The translations under genes were made by a program, and so were the position numbers. From an uncultured Colwellia sp. (GTDB lineage: Bacteria; Pseudomonadota; Gammaproteobacteria; Enterobacterales; Alteromonadaceae), in the NCBI GenBank assembly GCA_913061475.1, contig CAJXUN010000005.1, positions 1 through 64,000 on the forward strand: a stretch of 64,000 bases of DNA, given 5' to 3'. The notes under the pieces are model-generated. The model was not told the DNA's origin and did no database searches. It saw only the letters and a program-made list of their open reading frames with translations. This document shows positions 1-11,075 of this stretch, one piece after another. Position 1 is the stretch's first letter. Every line of letters starts with the position of its first letter.

Positions 1-1
1 G

Positions 2-64
2 CTGTCCTTGCAGGTGTTGTATCGCTCTGACCTTAAAAATGCATCGATTAATTTCGAGATTTAA
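2..64 (+). CDS. C-terminal end of an unidentified protein (partial)
   Basis: The window opens inside an open frame that ends with TAA at 62-64 and gives a 20-residue tail (LSLQVLYRSD, then LKNASINFEI). It is followed directly by a rho-independent terminator, as expected for a real gene end. The same tail occurs a second time at 141-203 with one base change (Glu to Lys near the end), but there the frame upstream meets a stop at 108-110, so the second copy is not a full gene. The protein family cannot be recognised from so few residues. Confidence 0.45.
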   Translation: MSLQVLYRSDLKNASINFEI

Positions 65-75
65 ATACCACTATT

Positions 76-102
76 AAAAAAAGACGCTTCGGCGTCTTTT
101 TT
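76..102 (+). terminator. Rho-independent terminator, copy 1
   Basis: Stem GACGC (83-87), loop TTCG, stem GCGTC (92-96), flanked by an A run and a T run that extend the pairing. It lies 12 bases after the stop codon of the partial gene at the left edge. Confidence 0.8.
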
Positions 103-213
103 GTTTTTAGGCTAATAGATTAAGGCGGTGGCTATTCTTGCTGTCCTTGCAGGTGTTGTATCGCTCTGACCTTAAAAATGCATCGATTAATTTCAAGATT
201 TAACTAACATGCT

Positions 214-239
214 AAAAAAAACGCTTTAGCGTCTTTTTT
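214..239 (+). terminator. Rho-independent terminator, copy 2 (diverged)
   Basis: A run of A, stem ACGC (221-224), loop TTTA, stem GCGT (229-232), then a T run. It is the diverged partner of the terminator at 76-102 in the duplicated segment. The stem is weaker than in copy 1 because the outer G-C pair is lost. Confidence 0.6.
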
Positions 240-342
240 GTCTAGAGTAAACTGCTATCGCAGCGGAAAGTTATCAGTTTAGAACCAGTGTGAATCTCTA
301 AAGCTTACTAGCAAAGCTTAACGTTACATCAAACTTTGTAAG

Positions 343-2346
343 CTAAACCCTAAATTGATTAACCACTTTAGAAAGCGAATTTGACTGACTCGATAAGCCA
401 GCCAAACTCGCTTGCATTGTGGTCGAAGCCTCAACCGTTTCGTCAGTTAAAGTTCTAACATTTGCAATATTTTTCGATACTTCTTCGGCAACATTAGCTT
501 GTTGATCTACCGCATGGGCAATTTCAAAAGTTTGACTTTGAAATTGCCCAATAACGTTTGCAATGTCAGCTAATACCTGTTGTACCTGCTGTGTTAACTG
601 CACACTGTTTTCTGCTTCTAAGCAGCTCGACTCCATAACACCGACCGCATTAACTGCCGTCGCCTGAAGTTCTTCAATTATTCGTTCGATATTGGCAGTC
701 GATTCTTGAGTGCGAGAAGCAAGTGTTCGCACTTCATCTGCAACTACAGCAAAACCACGCCCTTGTTCACCCGCTCTCGCCGCTTCAATAGCAGCATTCA
801 AGGCTAATAGATTAGTTTGTTCAGCAATACTACGTATCACAGTGACTACGTCACCTATGCTTTGTGTACCTGATTTTAATTTGTGCACTACTTGTGATGC
901 GTCATCAACATTGTTAGAAAGCTGTTGCATCGCTAGGGTTGCTTGATTTACAACATCCGAGCCTAACGCAACCTTTTCTTCAGCGCTGCTAACTAACTCT
1001 TTTGATTGATTGGTATTGTTAGATATATTATGGCTAGTTTGCGCCAATTCTGTTGCTGCGGTGGCTACAAGATCAATTTCTCGTTTTTGAGCTTCGACTA
1101 TACCGGTTGTCTCCCTACCAATATTTTCAGCTGTCTCGCTCGACGTTGTTACATCTTTAGTTATCGTAATCGTTTGCCTAACCAGTTGCTGAATCGAGTC
1201 GACAAAAACATTAAATTCATTTACTAGCTCGCCGATTTCATCGTTCTTTAATGGCGCTATTCGCTGTGTTAAATCACCATCCCCTTCAGCAATATCCTTC
1301 ATTGCCTTTTGCAGTCTCGTTATCCGCTTAACGAAAGGTAATACCGTTAGCCAAACAACAATAGCAATCATAATAATAATGGCGAGCACAATAAGAATAG
1401 ACGACCTAAACGCCGCTTCAACAGGTTGTGAAATGAGTTGCTCTGGAACTAAGAAGCCGAGTTTCCAATTCATTAATGGGTAATCACTTTTAACCTGATT
1501 AAAAATAACTTGATAATTTTTGCCGCGCCACGCTACTTGTGCGATGCCTCTGTCATTTTGCGCGACAGTGTCTTGGAGTTCTTTAAAGCCTGAGGTGTCT
1601 GAAAAATGGTCATCGACACTTGCCATGGTATCACCGGGTTTAAAAGTGTCATTAAATCCCGGGAAGAATACAAGTTTTCCCGTATCTGTCAGTAAGAATG
1701 CTTCACCCTCATTTTTATATTTTATCGGGGCAAGTAAATCTTCACCTATTGTTGTGATTAATATATCCATGCCACCAATACCAAGAAGCTTACCATTTGG
1801 CAAATAATAAGGAGATGTTATGGTTGCAGAAACTGAACCGTCGTTATTGTCTACCGCTGGATCCGTAACGTACATTTTTCCTTTACTTAACCCTTGTTTC
1901 CACCAGGGACGCTGATTGGTGAAATACTTCTCATCATCATAACGACCATTTAAATCAAAATACTCATGGGTATTTTCACTACCAAAAAATACACTTTTTA
2001 TCGCCGGATCTTGTACTGAAAAATATTTAAAATAGCGAGTCACGTCTTGGTATTGTTTGTTAGCGTTAATATTTTCTAGGCGCTGATCATAATCACGAAA
2101 CCAGTCAATAACCAGTGGATTTGAAAATACACTATGATTGATTTGACCTTTCGCAACAAAGAAATCTTTTACTTTTGTCGATTGTATTGTGACGATGTTC
2201 TCGATGTCTGATATCAGTTGTTTACGGGTATTCTCACTGACATTAGATAAAACGAAAAAGGAAGTAATGATAAGTAAAAAAGCGACCGCGCTTGAAATGG
2301 TAATAACCAATTGGCGCATTATTGAACGGCTTAAAAAATTAAACAT
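343..2346 (-). CDS. Methyl-accepting chemotaxis protein
   Basis: Transmembrane chemoreceptor of 667 residues. It has an N-terminal membrane helix (about 12-33), a large periplasmic region with the pattern of a double-Cache ligand-binding domain (about 40-300), a second membrane helix (about 316-340), a HAMP linker and a cytoplasmic coiled-coil signalling domain. The highly conserved hairpin tip ([19 protein letters not shown]) that contacts CheA and CheW is intact. The family senses small molecules and controls flagellar motor bias through CheA; the ligand cannot be told from the sequence. No chemotaxis or flagellar genes adjoin it, so it is an orphan receptor. The start ATG at 2344-2346 has an AGGTAG ribosome-binding site about 10 bases upstream. 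Confidence 0.95.
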   Translation of the reverse strand: MFNFLSRSIMRQLVITISSAVAFLLIITSFFVLSNVSENTRKQLISDIENIVTIQSTKVKDFFVAKGQINHSVFSNPLVIDWFRDYDQRLENINANKQYQDVTRYFKYFSVQDPAIKSVFFGSENTHEYFDLNGRYDDEKYFTNQRPWWKQGLSKGKMYVTDPAVDNNDGSVSATITSPYYLPNGKLLGIGGMDILITTIGEDLLAPIKYKNEGEAFLLTDTGKLVFFPGFNDTFKPGDTMASVDDHFSDTSGFKELQDTVAQNDRGIAQVAWRGKNYQVIFNQVKSDYPLMNWKLGFLVPEQLISQPVEAAFRSSILIVLAIIIMIAIVVWLTVLPFVKRITRLQKAMKDIAEGDGDLTQRIAPLKNDEIGELVNEFNVFVDSIQQLVRQTITITKDVTTSSETAENIGRETTGIVEAQKREIDLVATAATELAQTSHNISNNTNQSKELVSSAEEKVALGSDVVNQATLAMQQLSNNVDDASQVVHKLKSGTQSIGDVVTVIRSIAEQTNLLALNAAIEAARAGEQGRGFAVVADEVRTLASRTQESTANIERIIEELQATAVNAVGVMESSCLEAENSVQLTQQVQQVLADIANVIGQFQSQTFEIAHAVDQQANVAEEVSKNIANVRTLTDETVEASTTMQASLAGLSSQSNSLSKVVNQFRV

Positions 2347-2507
2347 GTTGATAGCTACCTGCTAAATTATTATTCTTATTAGGTGTGGTTTAAGAGCGCA
2401 AAGTTAATAAATATTCAAAAAACATAAGCACTTAACTAAAACCTTATCACGCGCTTTAGTTAATGGCTATATTTTGCCTACGACAAATTTAGAAAGTTTT
2501 AGATAAT

Positions 2508-2535
2508 AAAAAAGGATGCCTGAGCATCCTTTTTT
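2508..2535 (-). terminator. Terminator after fusB
   Basis: Stem GGATGC (2514-2519), loop CTGA, stem GCATCC (2524-2529), flanked by A and T runs on the two sides. It lies 30 bases past the elongation factor G stop codon and separates it from the chemoreceptor gene, which is read in the same direction. Confidence 0.85.
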
Positions 2536-2565
2536 AATTTGTTTAAAAAGAACCGTTATAAATAA

Positions 2566-4665
2566 CTATTTCTTTTTAGCTGCCGCTTCACGTTCTTTAA
2601 CTTCAGCGATTACTGCTTCAGCTACGTTATTTGGACAAGGTGAGTAGTGAGAGAATTCCATAGAGAATTGACCACGACCTGATGTCATTGTACGTAAAGA
2701 TCCGATGTAACCAAACATTTCAGAAAGAGGAACATCAGCTTTAATACGAACACCAGAAACACCAGCGTCTTGACCACCGATCATGCCACGACGACGGTTT
2801 AAATCACCGATAACATCACCAACGTGATCATCAGGGGTAAACACATCAACTTTCATGATAGGTTCAATTAACTGAGCGCCGGCTTTAGGAATTGATTGAC
2901 GGAATGCGCCTTTAGCAGCAATTTCGAAAGCAACAGCAGATGAATCGACAGCATGGAAACCACCATCGTATAATTCTACTTCAACATCTAAAACAGGGAA
3001 GCCTGCTAATGTACCCGTATCCATCATGCTCTTGAAGCCTTTCTCAACAGCAGGGAAGAATTCTTTAGGTACATTACCACCAACAACTTTCGATGTGAAA
3101 GTGAAGCCAGAGTTTGGCTCGCCTGGACGGATGATGTAATCGATTTTACCAAATTGACCAGAACCACCAGATTGTTTCTTATGGGTGTAACTATCGTCAA
3201 TTTCTTGAGTGATAGTTTCACGGTAAGCAACTTGAGGTTTACCAACAACTAAATCAACACCGTAAGTACGTTTTAGAATATCTACTTTGATATCTAAGTG
3301 AAGCTCACCCATACCAGATAAAATCGTTTCACCTGAATCTTCGTCAGTTTCAACTTGGAATGTAGGATCTTCTGCAACCATTTTACCAATAGCAATACCC
3401 ATTTTCTCAGTAGAACCTTTATCTTTAGGCGTTACAGAGATAGAGATTACTGGCTTAGGGAATACCATAGCTTCTAGGATGATTGGGTGTTTAGGATCAC
3501 ATAATGTGTGACCTGTCTGAACGTTACTTTTCATACCAACAATCGCGATGATATCACCAGCTTGTGCTGACGTTAATTCATTACGGTCCTCAGCTTGCAT
3601 TTCACACATACGACCAACACGCTCAGTCTTACCTGTTGCAGCATTTAGAATGGTATCACCTTTCTTCAATGTACCAGAGTAGATACGTACGAAGGTCAAT
3701 GTACCAAAACGGTCATCAGTAATTTTAAATGCTAATGCTTTAAAAGATTCATCTGCAGAAACGATTGCGTACTCACCATTTGGAGCACCTTCTTCATCAG
3801 TTAACGGTTGAGGGTTAACGTCTGTAGGACAAGGTAAGTAATCAATAACAGCATCAAGTATTAACTGCATACCTTTGTTTTTGAATGCTGAACCACAGTA
3901 GGTAGGGAAGAACATTAATTCGTTAGTACCTTTACGGATACAGGCTTTAATTTGCTCTTCAGTCGGCGTAAGTTCACCTTCTAAATACTCCATTAACAAA
4001 TCTTCATCTGCTTCTAGTGCAGTTTCGATCATTTGCTCACGGTAGATAGCGGCGTCATCAACCATATGAGCTGGAATATCTGTAATTTCGTAGTTTTCTG
4101 GAAGACCTGAATCATCCCAAATGTAAGCTTTTTGGCTTAATACGTCTACAACACCTACGAAATCATCTTCTTCACCAATAGGTAAAGTCATGATAAGTGG
4201 GTGAGCACCTAATACGTTTTTAACTTGGTCAGTTACACGGTAAAAGTTAGCACCTAAACGGTCTAATTTGTTAACGAAAATTAAACGAGCTACTTTAGAG
4301 TCGTTCGCATAACGCCAGTTAGTTTCTGATTGTGGTTCAACACCGCCAGAACCACAGAATACACCAATACCACCATCAAGTACTTTAAGTGAACGGTAAA
4401 CTTCAACGGTAAAGTCAACGTGACCTGGAGTATCGATGACATTGAAACGGTGATCTTTCCAAAAACAGCTTACCGCAGCAGACTGGATGGTAATACCGCG
4501 CTCAGCTTCTTGTTCCATGAAATCAGTCGTTGACTCACCGTCATGTACTTCACCGATTTTGTGGATCATACCAGTTAATTTAAGGATACGTTCAGTTGTC
4601 GTTGTTTTACCAGCATCAACGTGAGCGAAGATACCAATATTTCTGTATTTAGCTAAATCTGCCAT
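2566..4665 (-). CDS. fusB: Elongation factor G, second type (FusB/EF-G2)
   Basis: Translational GTPase of 699 residues that moves tRNAs and mRNA through the ribosome and/or helps recycle ribosomes after termination. Visible GTPase motifs are G1 AHVDAGKTT (about 14-22), DTPGH and NKLD, followed by the EF-G domains II to V. The N-terminal wording ([14 protein letters not shown] and [15 protein letters not shown]) is closer to the accessory EF-G of Pseudomonas, Vibrio and Shewanella (fusB or fusA2) than to the str-operon fusA. The gene stands alone, not between rpsG and tuf, and runs divergently from rpsJ. In Pseudomonas the two paralogues divide elongation and recycling; which role this one takes is not visible here. 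Confidence 0.93.
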   Translation of the reverse strand: MADLAKYRNIGIFAHVDAGKTTTTERILKLTGMIHKIGEVHDGESTTDFMEQEAERGITIQSAAVSCFWKDHRFNVIDTPGHVDFTVEVYRSLKVLDGGIGVFCGSGGVEPQSETNWRYANDSKVARLIFVNKLDRLGANFYRVTDQVKNVLGAHPLIMTLPIGEEDDFVGVVDVLSQKAYIWDDSGLPENYEITDIPAHMVDDAAIYREQMIETALEADEDLLMEYLEGELTPTEEQIKACIRKGTNELMFFPTYCGSAFKNKGMQLILDAVIDYLPCPTDVNPQPLTDEEGAPNGEYAIVSADESFKALAFKITDDRFGTLTFVRIYSGTLKKGDTILNAATGKTERVGRMCEMQAEDRNELTSAQAGDIIAIVGMKSNVQTGHTLCDPKHPIILEAMVFPKPVISISVTPKDKGSTEKMGIAIGKMVAEDPTFQVETDEDSGETILSGMGELHLDIKVDILKRTYGVDLVVGKPQVAYRETITQEIDDSYTHKKQSGGSGQFGKIDYIIRPGEPNSGFTFTSKVVGGNVPKEFFPAVEKGFKSMMDTGTLAGFPVLDVEVELYDGGFHAVDSSAVAFEIAAKGAFRQSIPKAGAQLIEPIMKVDVFTPDDHVGDVIGDLNRRRGMIGGQDAGVSGVRIKADVPLSEMFGYIGSLRTMTSGRGQFSMEFSHYSPCPNNVAEAVIAEVKEREAAAKKK

Positions 4666-4724
4666 TACTTTACTCTATTTAATTGAATCACTAAAAAAGT
4701 GGAATTGTTGAAAATTTGCGCGCG

Positions 4725-4733
4725 AGTATAACA
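4725..4733 (-). promoter_or_regulatory. Extended -10 promoter for fusB
   Basis: On the minus strand the sequence reads TGT-TATACT followed at once by CGCGCGC. This is an extended -10 element with a very GC-rich discriminator, typical of translation genes under stringent control. No good -35 is visible. The leader to the fusB ATG would be about 50 nt. Confidence 0.55.
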
Positions 4734-5112
4734 TTACTTCTCTTCACTTGCGACAGATCAAGATAAAAAAGTAGTTAACAGTGCAAATTACCGGGTAGCA
4801 GTATCAAAAACGACACTAAAATAGAAAATGCATTTTTATTAACGCCAAAATATATGATGGACTCAATTTTATTGCTTTGCTTATATATAGGTAAAACTAT
4901 CGAAGGATACTTGCATGAAATTAAAACAATTTAATAATGCCATAATTGACATTGGCGTTCCTCAGAACTGTAATCTTGTTTAAATTAAGGTTTGCTCCGA
5001 AAAAATATCCTTAATAAGTAATCACCTCAAAAGTAACACCTACACTGAACCCAAAAATAGCACCATAATAATATGGGCGCCAACTGCTAAAATGAACGCT
5101 TTAATATAATAG
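4734..5112. other. Spacer between fusB and the S10 promoter
   Basis: About 380 AT-rich bases with no convincing gene. The only coding-like item is a 22-codon frame at 4915-4983 on the plus strand (starts MKLKQFNNAI) with a good GAAGGA site six bases before its ATG. It is too short to judge and could be chance. No tRNA, repeat or terminator was recognised. Confidence 0.5.
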
Positions 5113-5140
5113 TTGAATTTATACTCTGTCTCTGTATAAT
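5113..5140 (+). promoter_or_regulatory. S10 operon promoter
   Basis: TTGAAT (5113-5118), a 16-base spacer and a perfect TATAAT (5135-5140), followed by ACGCCTCC. Transcription would start near 5147 and give a leader of about 175 nt before rpsJ, similar in size to the regulated S10 leader of E. coli. Confidence 0.75.
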
Positions 5141-5251
5141 ACGCCTCCACGTCGAGCTCGTCTCTTCGTGTTTTACTCGTTAGCGTATTATTTTTAAATT
5201 AATCGTTAACTCACACAGCAATTCCGATTTGGAGTTGAATGTAATATAGCG

Positions 5252-5635
<384 letters not shown>

Positions 5636-5648
5636 TAGGAGTTTTAAC

Positions 5649-6287
5649 ATGACTATAGGTCTAGTTGGACGTAAAGTGGGTATGACTCGCATCTTCTCTG
5701 AAGATGGTGTTTCTACTCCTGTTACAGTCCTTGAAGTTGAAGCGAACCGTATTGCTCAGGTTAAAACTGTTGACAATGATGGTTATTCAGCGCTTCAAGT
5801 TACTACGGGTAGCAAAAAAGCTAATCGTACTAACAAACCAACAGCCGGACATTTTGCAAAAGCTGGTATCGAAGCAGGCCGTGGCCTGTGGGAATTCCGC
5901 TTAGATGCAAATGAAGGCGAAGGTCTTGAAGCTGGCAGTGAAATCACTGTTGAGCTATTCAATGACACGAAATTAGTGGATGTTACTGGCACCTCAAAAG
6001 GTAAAGGTTTCCAAGGTGGTATTAAGCGTTGGAATTTTTCAATGCAAGATGCAACTCATGGTAACTCACTATCTCACCGTTCAAACGGTTCGATAGGTAT
6101 GTGTCAAACACCAGGTCGTGTTTTTAAAGGTAAAAAAATGTCTGGTCATATGGGTGCTGCGAAAGTTACTACGCAAAACCTTGAATTGGTTCGTGTCGAT
6201 GCAGAACGTAACTTGCTCCTTATTAAAGGTGCGGTTCCGGGTGCTATCAACGGCAACGTAATCATCAAGCCAGCTGTTAAAGCCTAG
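5649..6287 (+). CDS. rplC: 50S ribosomal protein L3
   Basis: 212 residues (E. coli 209), starting [17 protein letters not shown]3 is an early assembly protein near the peptidyl transferase centre; the conserved glycine-rich loop around [13 protein letters not shown] is present. The ATG at 5649 is chosen over an in-frame codon at 5598 because a TAGGAG site lies 7-12 bases before it and it matches the family start. It is 13 bases after the rpsJ stop. Confidence 0.99.
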   Translation: MTIGLVGRKVGMTRIFSEDGVSTPVTVLEVEANRIAQVKTVDNDGYSALQVTTGSKKANRTNKPTAGHFAKAGIEAGRGLWEFRLDANEGEGLEAGSEITVELFNDTKLVDVTGTSKGKGFQGGIKRWNFSMQDATHGNSLSHRSNGSIGMCQTPGRVFKGKKMSGHMGAAKVTTQNLELVRVDAERNLLLIKGAVPGAINGNVIIKPAVKA

Positions 6288-6303
6288 TCCAAGGAGATTT
6301 GTG

Positions 6304-6909
6304 ATGGAATTAGCATTAAAAGACGCTTCAGGCGCTCTTGAAGTTTCTGAAGCAACCTTTGGACTTGAGTTTAATGAAGCTTTAGTACACCAAGTAGTAG
6401 TTGCATATGCAGCTGGTGCTCGTGCAGGTACTCGTGCTCAAAAAACTCGTTCAGAAGTTAGCGGCGGTGGCGCAAAACCATGGCGTCAAAAAGGTACTGG
6501 CCGTGCACGTGCTGGTACAAGTCGTGGCCCAATCTGGCGTACAGGTGGCGTAACATTCGCTGCTAAGCCACAGGATCACAGCCAAAAAGTAAACCGTAAA
6601 ATGTACCGTGGTGCGATCAAAAGCATCCTTTCTGAGTTAGTTCGTCAAGAACGCTTAGTTGTGGTAGAAAATTTTACTGTTGAAACACCAAAAACTAAAG
6701 AGTTAGTAGCTAAGCTAAACGGTTTGGAGTTAAAAGACGTGTTAATCGTTACTCCAGAAGTTGATGAGAACTTGTTCTTATCAGCACGCAACTTGTACAA
6801 AGTTGACGTTCGTGACGTAGATGGTATTGACCCAGTTAGCTTGGTTGGTTTCGAAAAAGTTTTGATGACTGCATCTGCAGTTAAGCAACTTGAGGAGATG
6901 TTAGGATGA
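6304..6909 (+). CDS. rplD: 50S ribosomal protein L4
   Basis: 201 residues, exactly the E. coli length, starting [11 protein letters not shown]4 lines the exit tunnel with its long loop (conserved [14 protein letters not shown], about 60-73). In E. coli it also represses its own operon through the S10 leader, and a candidate leader is present at 5252-5302. The ATG at 6304 is preferred over the GTG at 6301 because AGGAG lies 7 bases upstream. It overlaps rplW by 4 bases. Confidence 0.99.
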   Translation: MELALKDASGALEVSEATFGLEFNEALVHQVVVAYAAGARAGTRAQKTRSEVSGGGAKPWRQKGTGRARAGTSRGPIWRTGGVTFAAKPQDHSQKVNRKMYRGAIKSILSELVRQERLVVVENFTVETPKTKELVAKLNGLELKDVLIVTPEVDENLFLSARNLYKVDVRDVDGIDPVSLVGFEKVLMTASAVKQLEEMLG

Positions 6910-7208
6910 TAAACGAAGAACGTTTACTGAAAGTGCTTTTAGCACCAAACATTTCTGAGAAAAGCACTATGGCCGCTGAAGCAAACAACACAGTTGTTTT
7001 CAAAGTTGCCACTACTGCTACTAAAGCTGAAATCAAAGCTGCTGTTGAGAAACTTTTCGAAGTTTCAGTTGATGGTGTTCGCACATTAAATGTCAAAGGT
7101 AAAGTGAAACGTACTGGTGCTCGTTTTGGTCGCAGAAGCGATTGGAAAAAAGCATACGTTACTCTTGCTGAAGGCAGCGACATCGACTTCGTCGGCGCGG
7201 AATCATAG
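6906..7208 (+). CDS. rplW: 50S ribosomal protein L23
   Basis: 100 residues, starting [15 protein letters not shown]23 stands at the exit of the peptide tunnel and is the docking site for trigger factor and SRP. The start overlaps the rplD stop (ATGA), so translation is probably coupled. The binding segment [15 protein letters not shown] is intact. Confidence 0.99.
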   Translation: MINEERLLKVLLAPNISEKSTMAAEANNTVVFKVATTATKAEIKAAVEKLFEVSVDGVRTLNVKGKVKRTGARFGRRSDWKKAYVTLAEGSDIDFVGAES

Positions 7209-7220
7209 GAGTTTACGAAA

Positions 7221-8045
7221 ATGGCTATAGTTAAATGTAAACCTACTTCTCCGGGTCGTCGCCACGTAGTAAAAGTGGTAAACACGGAGTTGCATAAAGG
7301 TAAGCCTTACGCACCATTATTAGACACTAAGTCTAAGTCTGGTGGTCGTAACAATACTGGTCGTATTACAGTTCGTCACGTTGGTGGTGGTCACAAGCAA
7401 CATTACCGCATGGTTGACTTTAAACGAAATAAAGATGGTATCCCTGCCAAAGTAGAGCGTTTGGAATATGATCCAAACCGTAGTGCAAACATTGCACTAG
7501 TACTTTATGCAGATGGTGAACGTCGTTACATCTTAGCCCCTAAAGGCTTAAAAGCTGGTGATTCAATCCAGTCTGGTGTTGATGCTCCTATTAAAGCGGG
7601 TAACACTTTACCACTTCGCAACACGCCATTAGGTAGTGTTGTTCACGCAATCGAACTTAAACCAGGTAAAGGTGCTCAAATCGCACGTGCTGCTGGTACT
7701 TATGCTCAGTTAGTAGCGAAAGACGGTGCTTATGTCACTTTACGTCTTCGTTCTGGCGAAATGCGTAAAATTGAGTCAGATTGTCGTGCTACTTTAGGTG
7801 AAATCGGCAACGCTGAACACATGCTTCGCTCTTTGGGTAAAGCAGGTGCATCACGCTGGCGTGGTGTTCGCCCAACTGTTCGTGGTGTTGCCATGAACCC
7901 AGTTGATCACCCACACGGTGGTGGTGAAGGTAAAACATCAGGCGGTCGTCACCCGGTATCACCTTGGGGTGTACCAACTAAAGGTTACAAGACTCGTTCT
8001 AACAAGCGTACCGATAAATTTATCGTACGTCGTCGTACTAAGTAA
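7221..8045 (+). CDS. rplB: 50S ribosomal protein L2
   Basis: 274 residues, starting [17 protein letters not shown]2 contacts 23S rRNA at the subunit interface and is needed for subunit joining and peptidyl transfer. The conserved C-terminal [10 protein letters not shown] with its functional histidine (about residues 232-241) is intact. A TAGGAG site lies 10 bases before the ATG. Confidence 0.99.
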   Translation: MAIVKCKPTSPGRRHVVKVVNTELHKGKPYAPLLDTKSKSGGRNNTGRITVRHVGGGHKQHYRMVDFKRNKDGIPAKVERLEYDPNRSANIALVLYADGERRYILAPKGLKAGDSIQSGVDAPIKAGNTLPLRNTPLGSVVHAIELKPGKGAQIARAAGTYAQLVAKDGAYVTLRLRSGEMRKIESDCRATLGEIGNAEHMLRSLGKAGASRWRGVRPTVRGVAMNPVDHPHGGGEGKTSGGRHPVSPWGVPTKGYKTRSNKRTDKFIVRRRTK

Positions 8046-8073
8046 TAGTACTTATTAAATAAGAGGAATCACC

Positions 8074-8349
8074 ATGCCACGTTCTCTCAAGAAAGGTCCA
8101 TTTATTGACCTACACTTGTTGACGAAGGTAGAGACAGCGGTGGAAAGCGGGAATAAAAAGCCAATTAAGACTTGGTCCCGTCGTTCAATGATCATCCCTA
8201 CGATGATCGGATTGACCATTGCCGTCCATAATGGCCGTCAACACGTACCTGTATTTGTAACTGATGAAATGATCGGTCATAAATTAGGTGAATTTGCACC
8301 AACTCGTACTTACCGTGGCCATGTCGCGGATAAGAAAGCGAAGAGATAG
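8074..8349 (+). CDS. rpsS: 30S ribosomal protein S19
   Basis: 91 residues, starting [15 protein letters not shown], the family signature. S19 binds the head of the small subunit together with S13. The RBS AAGAGGA lies before the ATG, and rplV follows 10 bases after the stop. Confidence 0.99.
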   Translation: MPRSLKKGPFIDLHLLTKVETAVESGNKKPIKTWSRRSMIIPTMIGLTIAVHNGRQHVPVFVTDEMIGHKLGEFAPTRTYRGHVADKKAKR

Positions 8350-8359
8350 GGGAAATAAG

Positions 8360-8692
8360 ATGGAAGCTATTGCTAAACATAAATTTGCCCGTGGCTCTGC
8401 ACAAAAAGCACGCTTAGTTGTGGATCAAATCCGCGGCTTGCATGTTGAAAAAGCACTTGAAATCTTAACATTCAGCAACAAATCTGCTGCTGTTTTGGTT
8501 AAAAAAGTACTTGATTCAGCAATTGCTAACGCAGAGCACAATGAAGGTGCAGACATTGATGAACTTATCGTAAAAACTATTATGGTTGACGATGGTCCAA
8601 CAATGAAACGTATTAAGCCTCGTGCGAAAGGTCGCGCGGATCGAATCCTTAAGCGTACAAGTCACATTACTGTGATTGTATCCGATAGCTAG
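8360..8692 (+). CDS. rplV: 50S ribosomal protein L22
   Basis: 110 residues, the E. coli length, starting [15 protein letters not shown]. Its beta-hairpin loop reaches into the exit tunnel ([15 protein letters not shown]), the part altered in macrolide-resistant mutants. The ATG at 8360 has a GGGGAAA site just upstream; longer in-frame extensions into rpsS lack family similarity. Confidence 0.99.
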   Translation: MEAIAKHKFARGSAQKARLVVDQIRGLHVEKALEILTFSNKSAAVLVKKVLDSAIANAEHNEGADIDELIVKTIMVDDGPTMKRIKPRAKGRADRILKRTSHITVIVSDS

Positions 8693-8703
8693 GAGATATT
8701 AGA

Positions 8704-9402
8704 ATGGGTCAAAAAGTCCATCCAAATGGTATACGCCTAGGTATCACGAAACCTTTCGCGTCTACTTGGTTTGCAAGTACTAAAGATTTCGCAGCTAATT
8801 TACACGGTGACCATTTGGTTCGTGAATATTTAACTGAAAAGCTTAAGCGTGCTTCATTATCAAAAATCGTAATTGAACGTCCAGCTAAATCTATCCGCGT
8901 TACAATTCACACGGCTCGTCCGGGTGTTGTAATCGGTAAGAAAGGCGAAGATGTTGAGAAGTTACGTTTAGCGGTTTCTAAAATTGCTGGTGTTCCTGCT
9001 CAAATCAACATTGCTGAAGTACGTAAACCAGAAATGGATTCGCAGCTTGTTGCTGACAGTATTGCTAGTCAATTAGAGCGTCGTGTAATGTTCCGTCGTG
9101 CGATGAAACGTGCTGTACAAAATGCTATGCGTTTAGGCGCAAAAGGTATCAAAGTACAAGTAAGTGGTCGTCTAGGCGGTGCTGATATTGCACGTGCTGA
9201 ATGGTATCGTGAAGGTCGTGTTCCACTACACACTTTGCGTGCTGACATTGATTACTCGATTGCGCGTGCTGATACCACTTATGGTGTTATTGGTATCAAA
9301 GTATGGATCTTTAAAGGTGAAGTAATTGGTAAAATGCCATTACAAGCTGAGCAACCAGCAGCTAAGCCTAAAAGAAAACCTAACCGTAAGACCAGTAAGT
9401 AG
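8704..9402 (+). CDS. rpsC: 30S ribosomal protein S3
   Basis: 232 residues, starting [15 protein letters not shown]3 forms part of the mRNA entry channel and has helicase activity. The KH domain motif [14 protein letters not shown] is visible (about 76-89), and the C-terminal tail is lysine-rich. The RBS TAGGAGA precedes the start. Confidence 0.99.
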   Translation: MGQKVHPNGIRLGITKPFASTWFASTKDFAANLHGDHLVREYLTEKLKRASLSKIVIERPAKSIRVTIHTARPGVVIGKKGEDVEKLRLAVSKIAGVPAQINIAEVRKPEMDSQLVADSIASQLERRVMFRRAMKRAVQNAMRLGAKGIKVQVSGRLGGADIARAEWYREGRVPLHTLRADIDYSIARADTTYGVIGIKVWIFKGEVIGKMPLQAEQPAAKPKRKPNRKTSK

Positions 9403-9413
9403 AGGAATAAGTA

Positions 9414-9827
9414 ATGTTACAACCAAAACGTACTAAATTCCGTAAGCAATTTAAACTGCGTAACCGTGGTCTTGCACACACTGGTAGCGCAGTTAGCTTC
9501 GGTACTTTCGGGTTAAAATCAATGGAACGTGGTCGTATGACTGCGCGTCAAATTGAAGCGGCTCGTCGAGCAATGACTCGTCACGTGAAGCGTCAAGGTA
9601 AAATTTGGATCCGTGTATTTCCTGATAAGCCAATTACCAAAAAACCTCTTGAGGTTCGTATGGGTAAGGGTAAAGGTTCAGTGGAATATTGGGTATGCCA
9701 AATTCTTCCTGGTCGTGTTCTTTATGAAATGGAAGGTGTTTCGGAAGAGATTGCACGTGAAGCATTTGCTTTAGCTGCAGCTAAACTTCCGTTCAAAACA
9801 ACTTTCGTAACTAGAACGGTGATGTAA
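9414..9827 (+). CDS. rplP: 50S ribosomal protein L16
   Basis: 137 residues, starting [15 protein letters not shown]16 organises the A-site tRNA region of the large subunit. The arginine in [20 protein letters not shown] lies in the conserved loop, where an Arg is hydroxylated by RoxA (YcfD) in E. coli. The stop codon shares its last A with the rpmC start. Confidence 0.99.
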   Translation: MLQPKRTKFRKQFKLRNRGLAHTGSAVSFGTFGLKSMERGRMTARQIEAARRAMTRHVKRQGKIWIRVFPDKPITKKPLEVRMGKGKGSVEYWVCQILPGRVLYEMEGVSEEIAREAFALAAAKLPFKTTFVTRTVM

Positions 9828-10018
9828 TGAAAGCTAGTGAATTGAAAGAAAAAAGCATTGAAGAGCTAAACGCTGAATTGCTTGAGTTGTTACGCGAACA
9901 GTTTAACTATCGCATGCAAGCAAGCACTGGCCAATTAGCACAAACTCATTTGCTAAGAAATGTACGCCGTAATATCGCGCGTGTTAAGACTATCATAACT
10001 GAAAAGGCAGGTAAGTAA
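9827..10018 (+). CDS. rpmC: 50S ribosomal protein L29
   Basis: 63 residues, starting [15 protein letters not shown] small helical protein near the tunnel exit beside L23. Start and stop overlap both neighbours by one base (TAATG), so the rplP-rpmC-rpsQ trio is probably translationally coupled. Confidence 0.99.
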   Translation: MKASELKEKSIEELNAELLELLREQFNYRMQASTGQLAQTHLLRNVRRNIARVKTIITEKAGK

Positions 10019-10269
10019 TGAGCGAAGCAAAAATTCGTACACTACAAGGTCGTGTCGTCAGTGACAAAATGGATAAGTCTATCACTGTCCTGATCGAACG
10101 TCGTGTTAAGCACCCAATGTACGGTAAGTACATGACGCGTTCAACTAAGTTGAAAGCGCATGATGAAACTAACCAATGTGCAACTGGTGATTTAGTAACT
10201 ATTCGTGAATGTGCACCAATTTCTAAGAGCAAATCTTGGGCTTTGGTAAGCGTAGTAGAAAAAGCTTAA
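10018..10269 (+). CDS. rpsQ: 30S ribosomal protein S17
   Basis: 83 residues, starting [17 protein letters not shown]17 is a primary 16S rRNA-binding protein with an OB fold. It is the last gene of the S10 operon here, and a strong terminator follows 30 bases later. Confidence 0.99.
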   Translation: MSEAKIRTLQGRVVSDKMDKSITVLIERRVKHPMYGKYMTRSTKLKAHDETNQCATGDLVTIRECAPISKSKSWALVSVVEKA

Positions 10270-10299
10270 TCGCTTAATCTTAATCACAATAAGTACCTT

Positions 10300-10330
10300 A
10301 AAAAGGCTCTGCTTCGGCAGGGCCTTTTTT
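10300..10330 (+). terminator. Terminator between the S10 and spc operons
   Basis: AAAAAGGCTCTGC (10300-10312), loop TTCG, GCAGGGCCTTTTT (10317-10329), with one G-U pair and a T run. It cleanly separates the S10 series from the spc series, which restarts from its own promoter 250 bases on. Confidence 0.93.
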
Positions 10331-10580
10331 ATTACCTTTAAACCCTTTTGCAGCTTTATCTCGTCTTATACGTATCTCCACCCAAATATAAAACAGCGCA
10401 TGAATAATTTTTATTTTAAAAATTATTAACCCACTATTGAATTAGTTTTTTTTTGACCTCATATAAATAGTTCATCAAAAAAATGTCATGGTCAGAAAAA
10501 GGTTTTTAGGGATATTTGAGCGACCTATCTCCTAATAGTGGTTATTTTTTAGCTAAATAAAGTATCACTTTTTAATATGT
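10331..10580. other. AT-rich spacer before the spc promoter
   Basis: About 250 bases with runs of A and T and no gene, repeat or RNA that I can recognise. It may act as upstream sequence for the spc promoter. Confidence 0.5.
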
Positions 10581-10582
10581 GG

Positions 10583-10591
10583 TGTTATAAT
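10583..10591 (+). promoter_or_regulatory. spc operon promoter (extended -10)
   Basis: TGT-TATAAT (10583-10591), an extended -10 with a perfect hexamer, followed by CTCGCGCCCGC, a GC-rich discriminator. No clear -35 is seen. The leader to rplN would be about 95 nt. Confidence 0.7.
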
Positions 10592-10694
10592 CTCGCGCCC
10601 GCTCGTTGTGAGTGGGATTTAGAAGGCAGTGACGGGTCAAATTTCTGGCCTTGAATTTAATCTTTTATAAGATAATTTAGCGGAGACATATTAA

Positions 10695-11063
10695 ATGATC
10701 CAAATGCAATCACAATTGAACGTAGCTGATAACAGCGGCGCTCGACGTGTACAATGTATAAAGGTTCTTGGTGGTTCGCACCGTCGCTACGCACGCATTG
10801 GTGACATCATTAAAATTGCTGTAAAGGAATCAAATCCTCGCGGCAAAGTTAAAAAAGGTGATGTTCTTACTGCAGTAGTGGTGCGCACTAAGAAAGGTGT
10901 TCGTCGTTCAGATGGTTCTACCATCCGTTTTGATGAAAATGCGGCTGTAATGTTAAATGCTAACTTACAACCAATTGGTACTCGTATTTTCGGTCCTGTG
11001 ACTCGTGAACTTCGTAATGAAAAGTTCATGAAAATTGTTTCACTTGCACCAGAAGTACTATAA
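10695..11063 (+). CDS. rplN: 50S ribosomal protein L14
   Basis: 122 residues, starting [16 protein letters not shown], the family signature. L14 forms an intersubunit bridge and is the docking site of the silencing factor RsfS. First gene of the spc series; CGGAGA lies 9 bases before the ATG. Confidence 0.99.
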   Translation: MIQMQSQLNVADNSGARRVQCIKVLGGSHRRYARIGDIIKIAVKESNPRGKVKKGDVLTAVVVRTKKGVRRSDGSTIRFDENAAVMLNANLQPIGTRIFGPVTRELRNEKFMKIVSLAPEVL

Positions 11064-11075
11064 GGAGTCACGATA

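Larger units (their letters stand above)
1..240 (+). repeat. Tandem duplication of a gene tail plus terminator
   Basis: Bases 1-64 and 140-203 are identical except for one position. Each copy runs through the same stop codon and is followed by a related but diverged terminator hairpin. The unit length is about 139 bp. The pattern suggests an unequal duplication of the 3' end of the upstream gene, or loss of the body of a second tandem gene copy. The first copy may start before the window. Confidence 0.85.

Noticed and set aside
710-1807. Plus-strand frames inside the chemoreceptor gene
   Set aside because: They lie wholly within a strong conserved gene on the other strand and have no family likeness.
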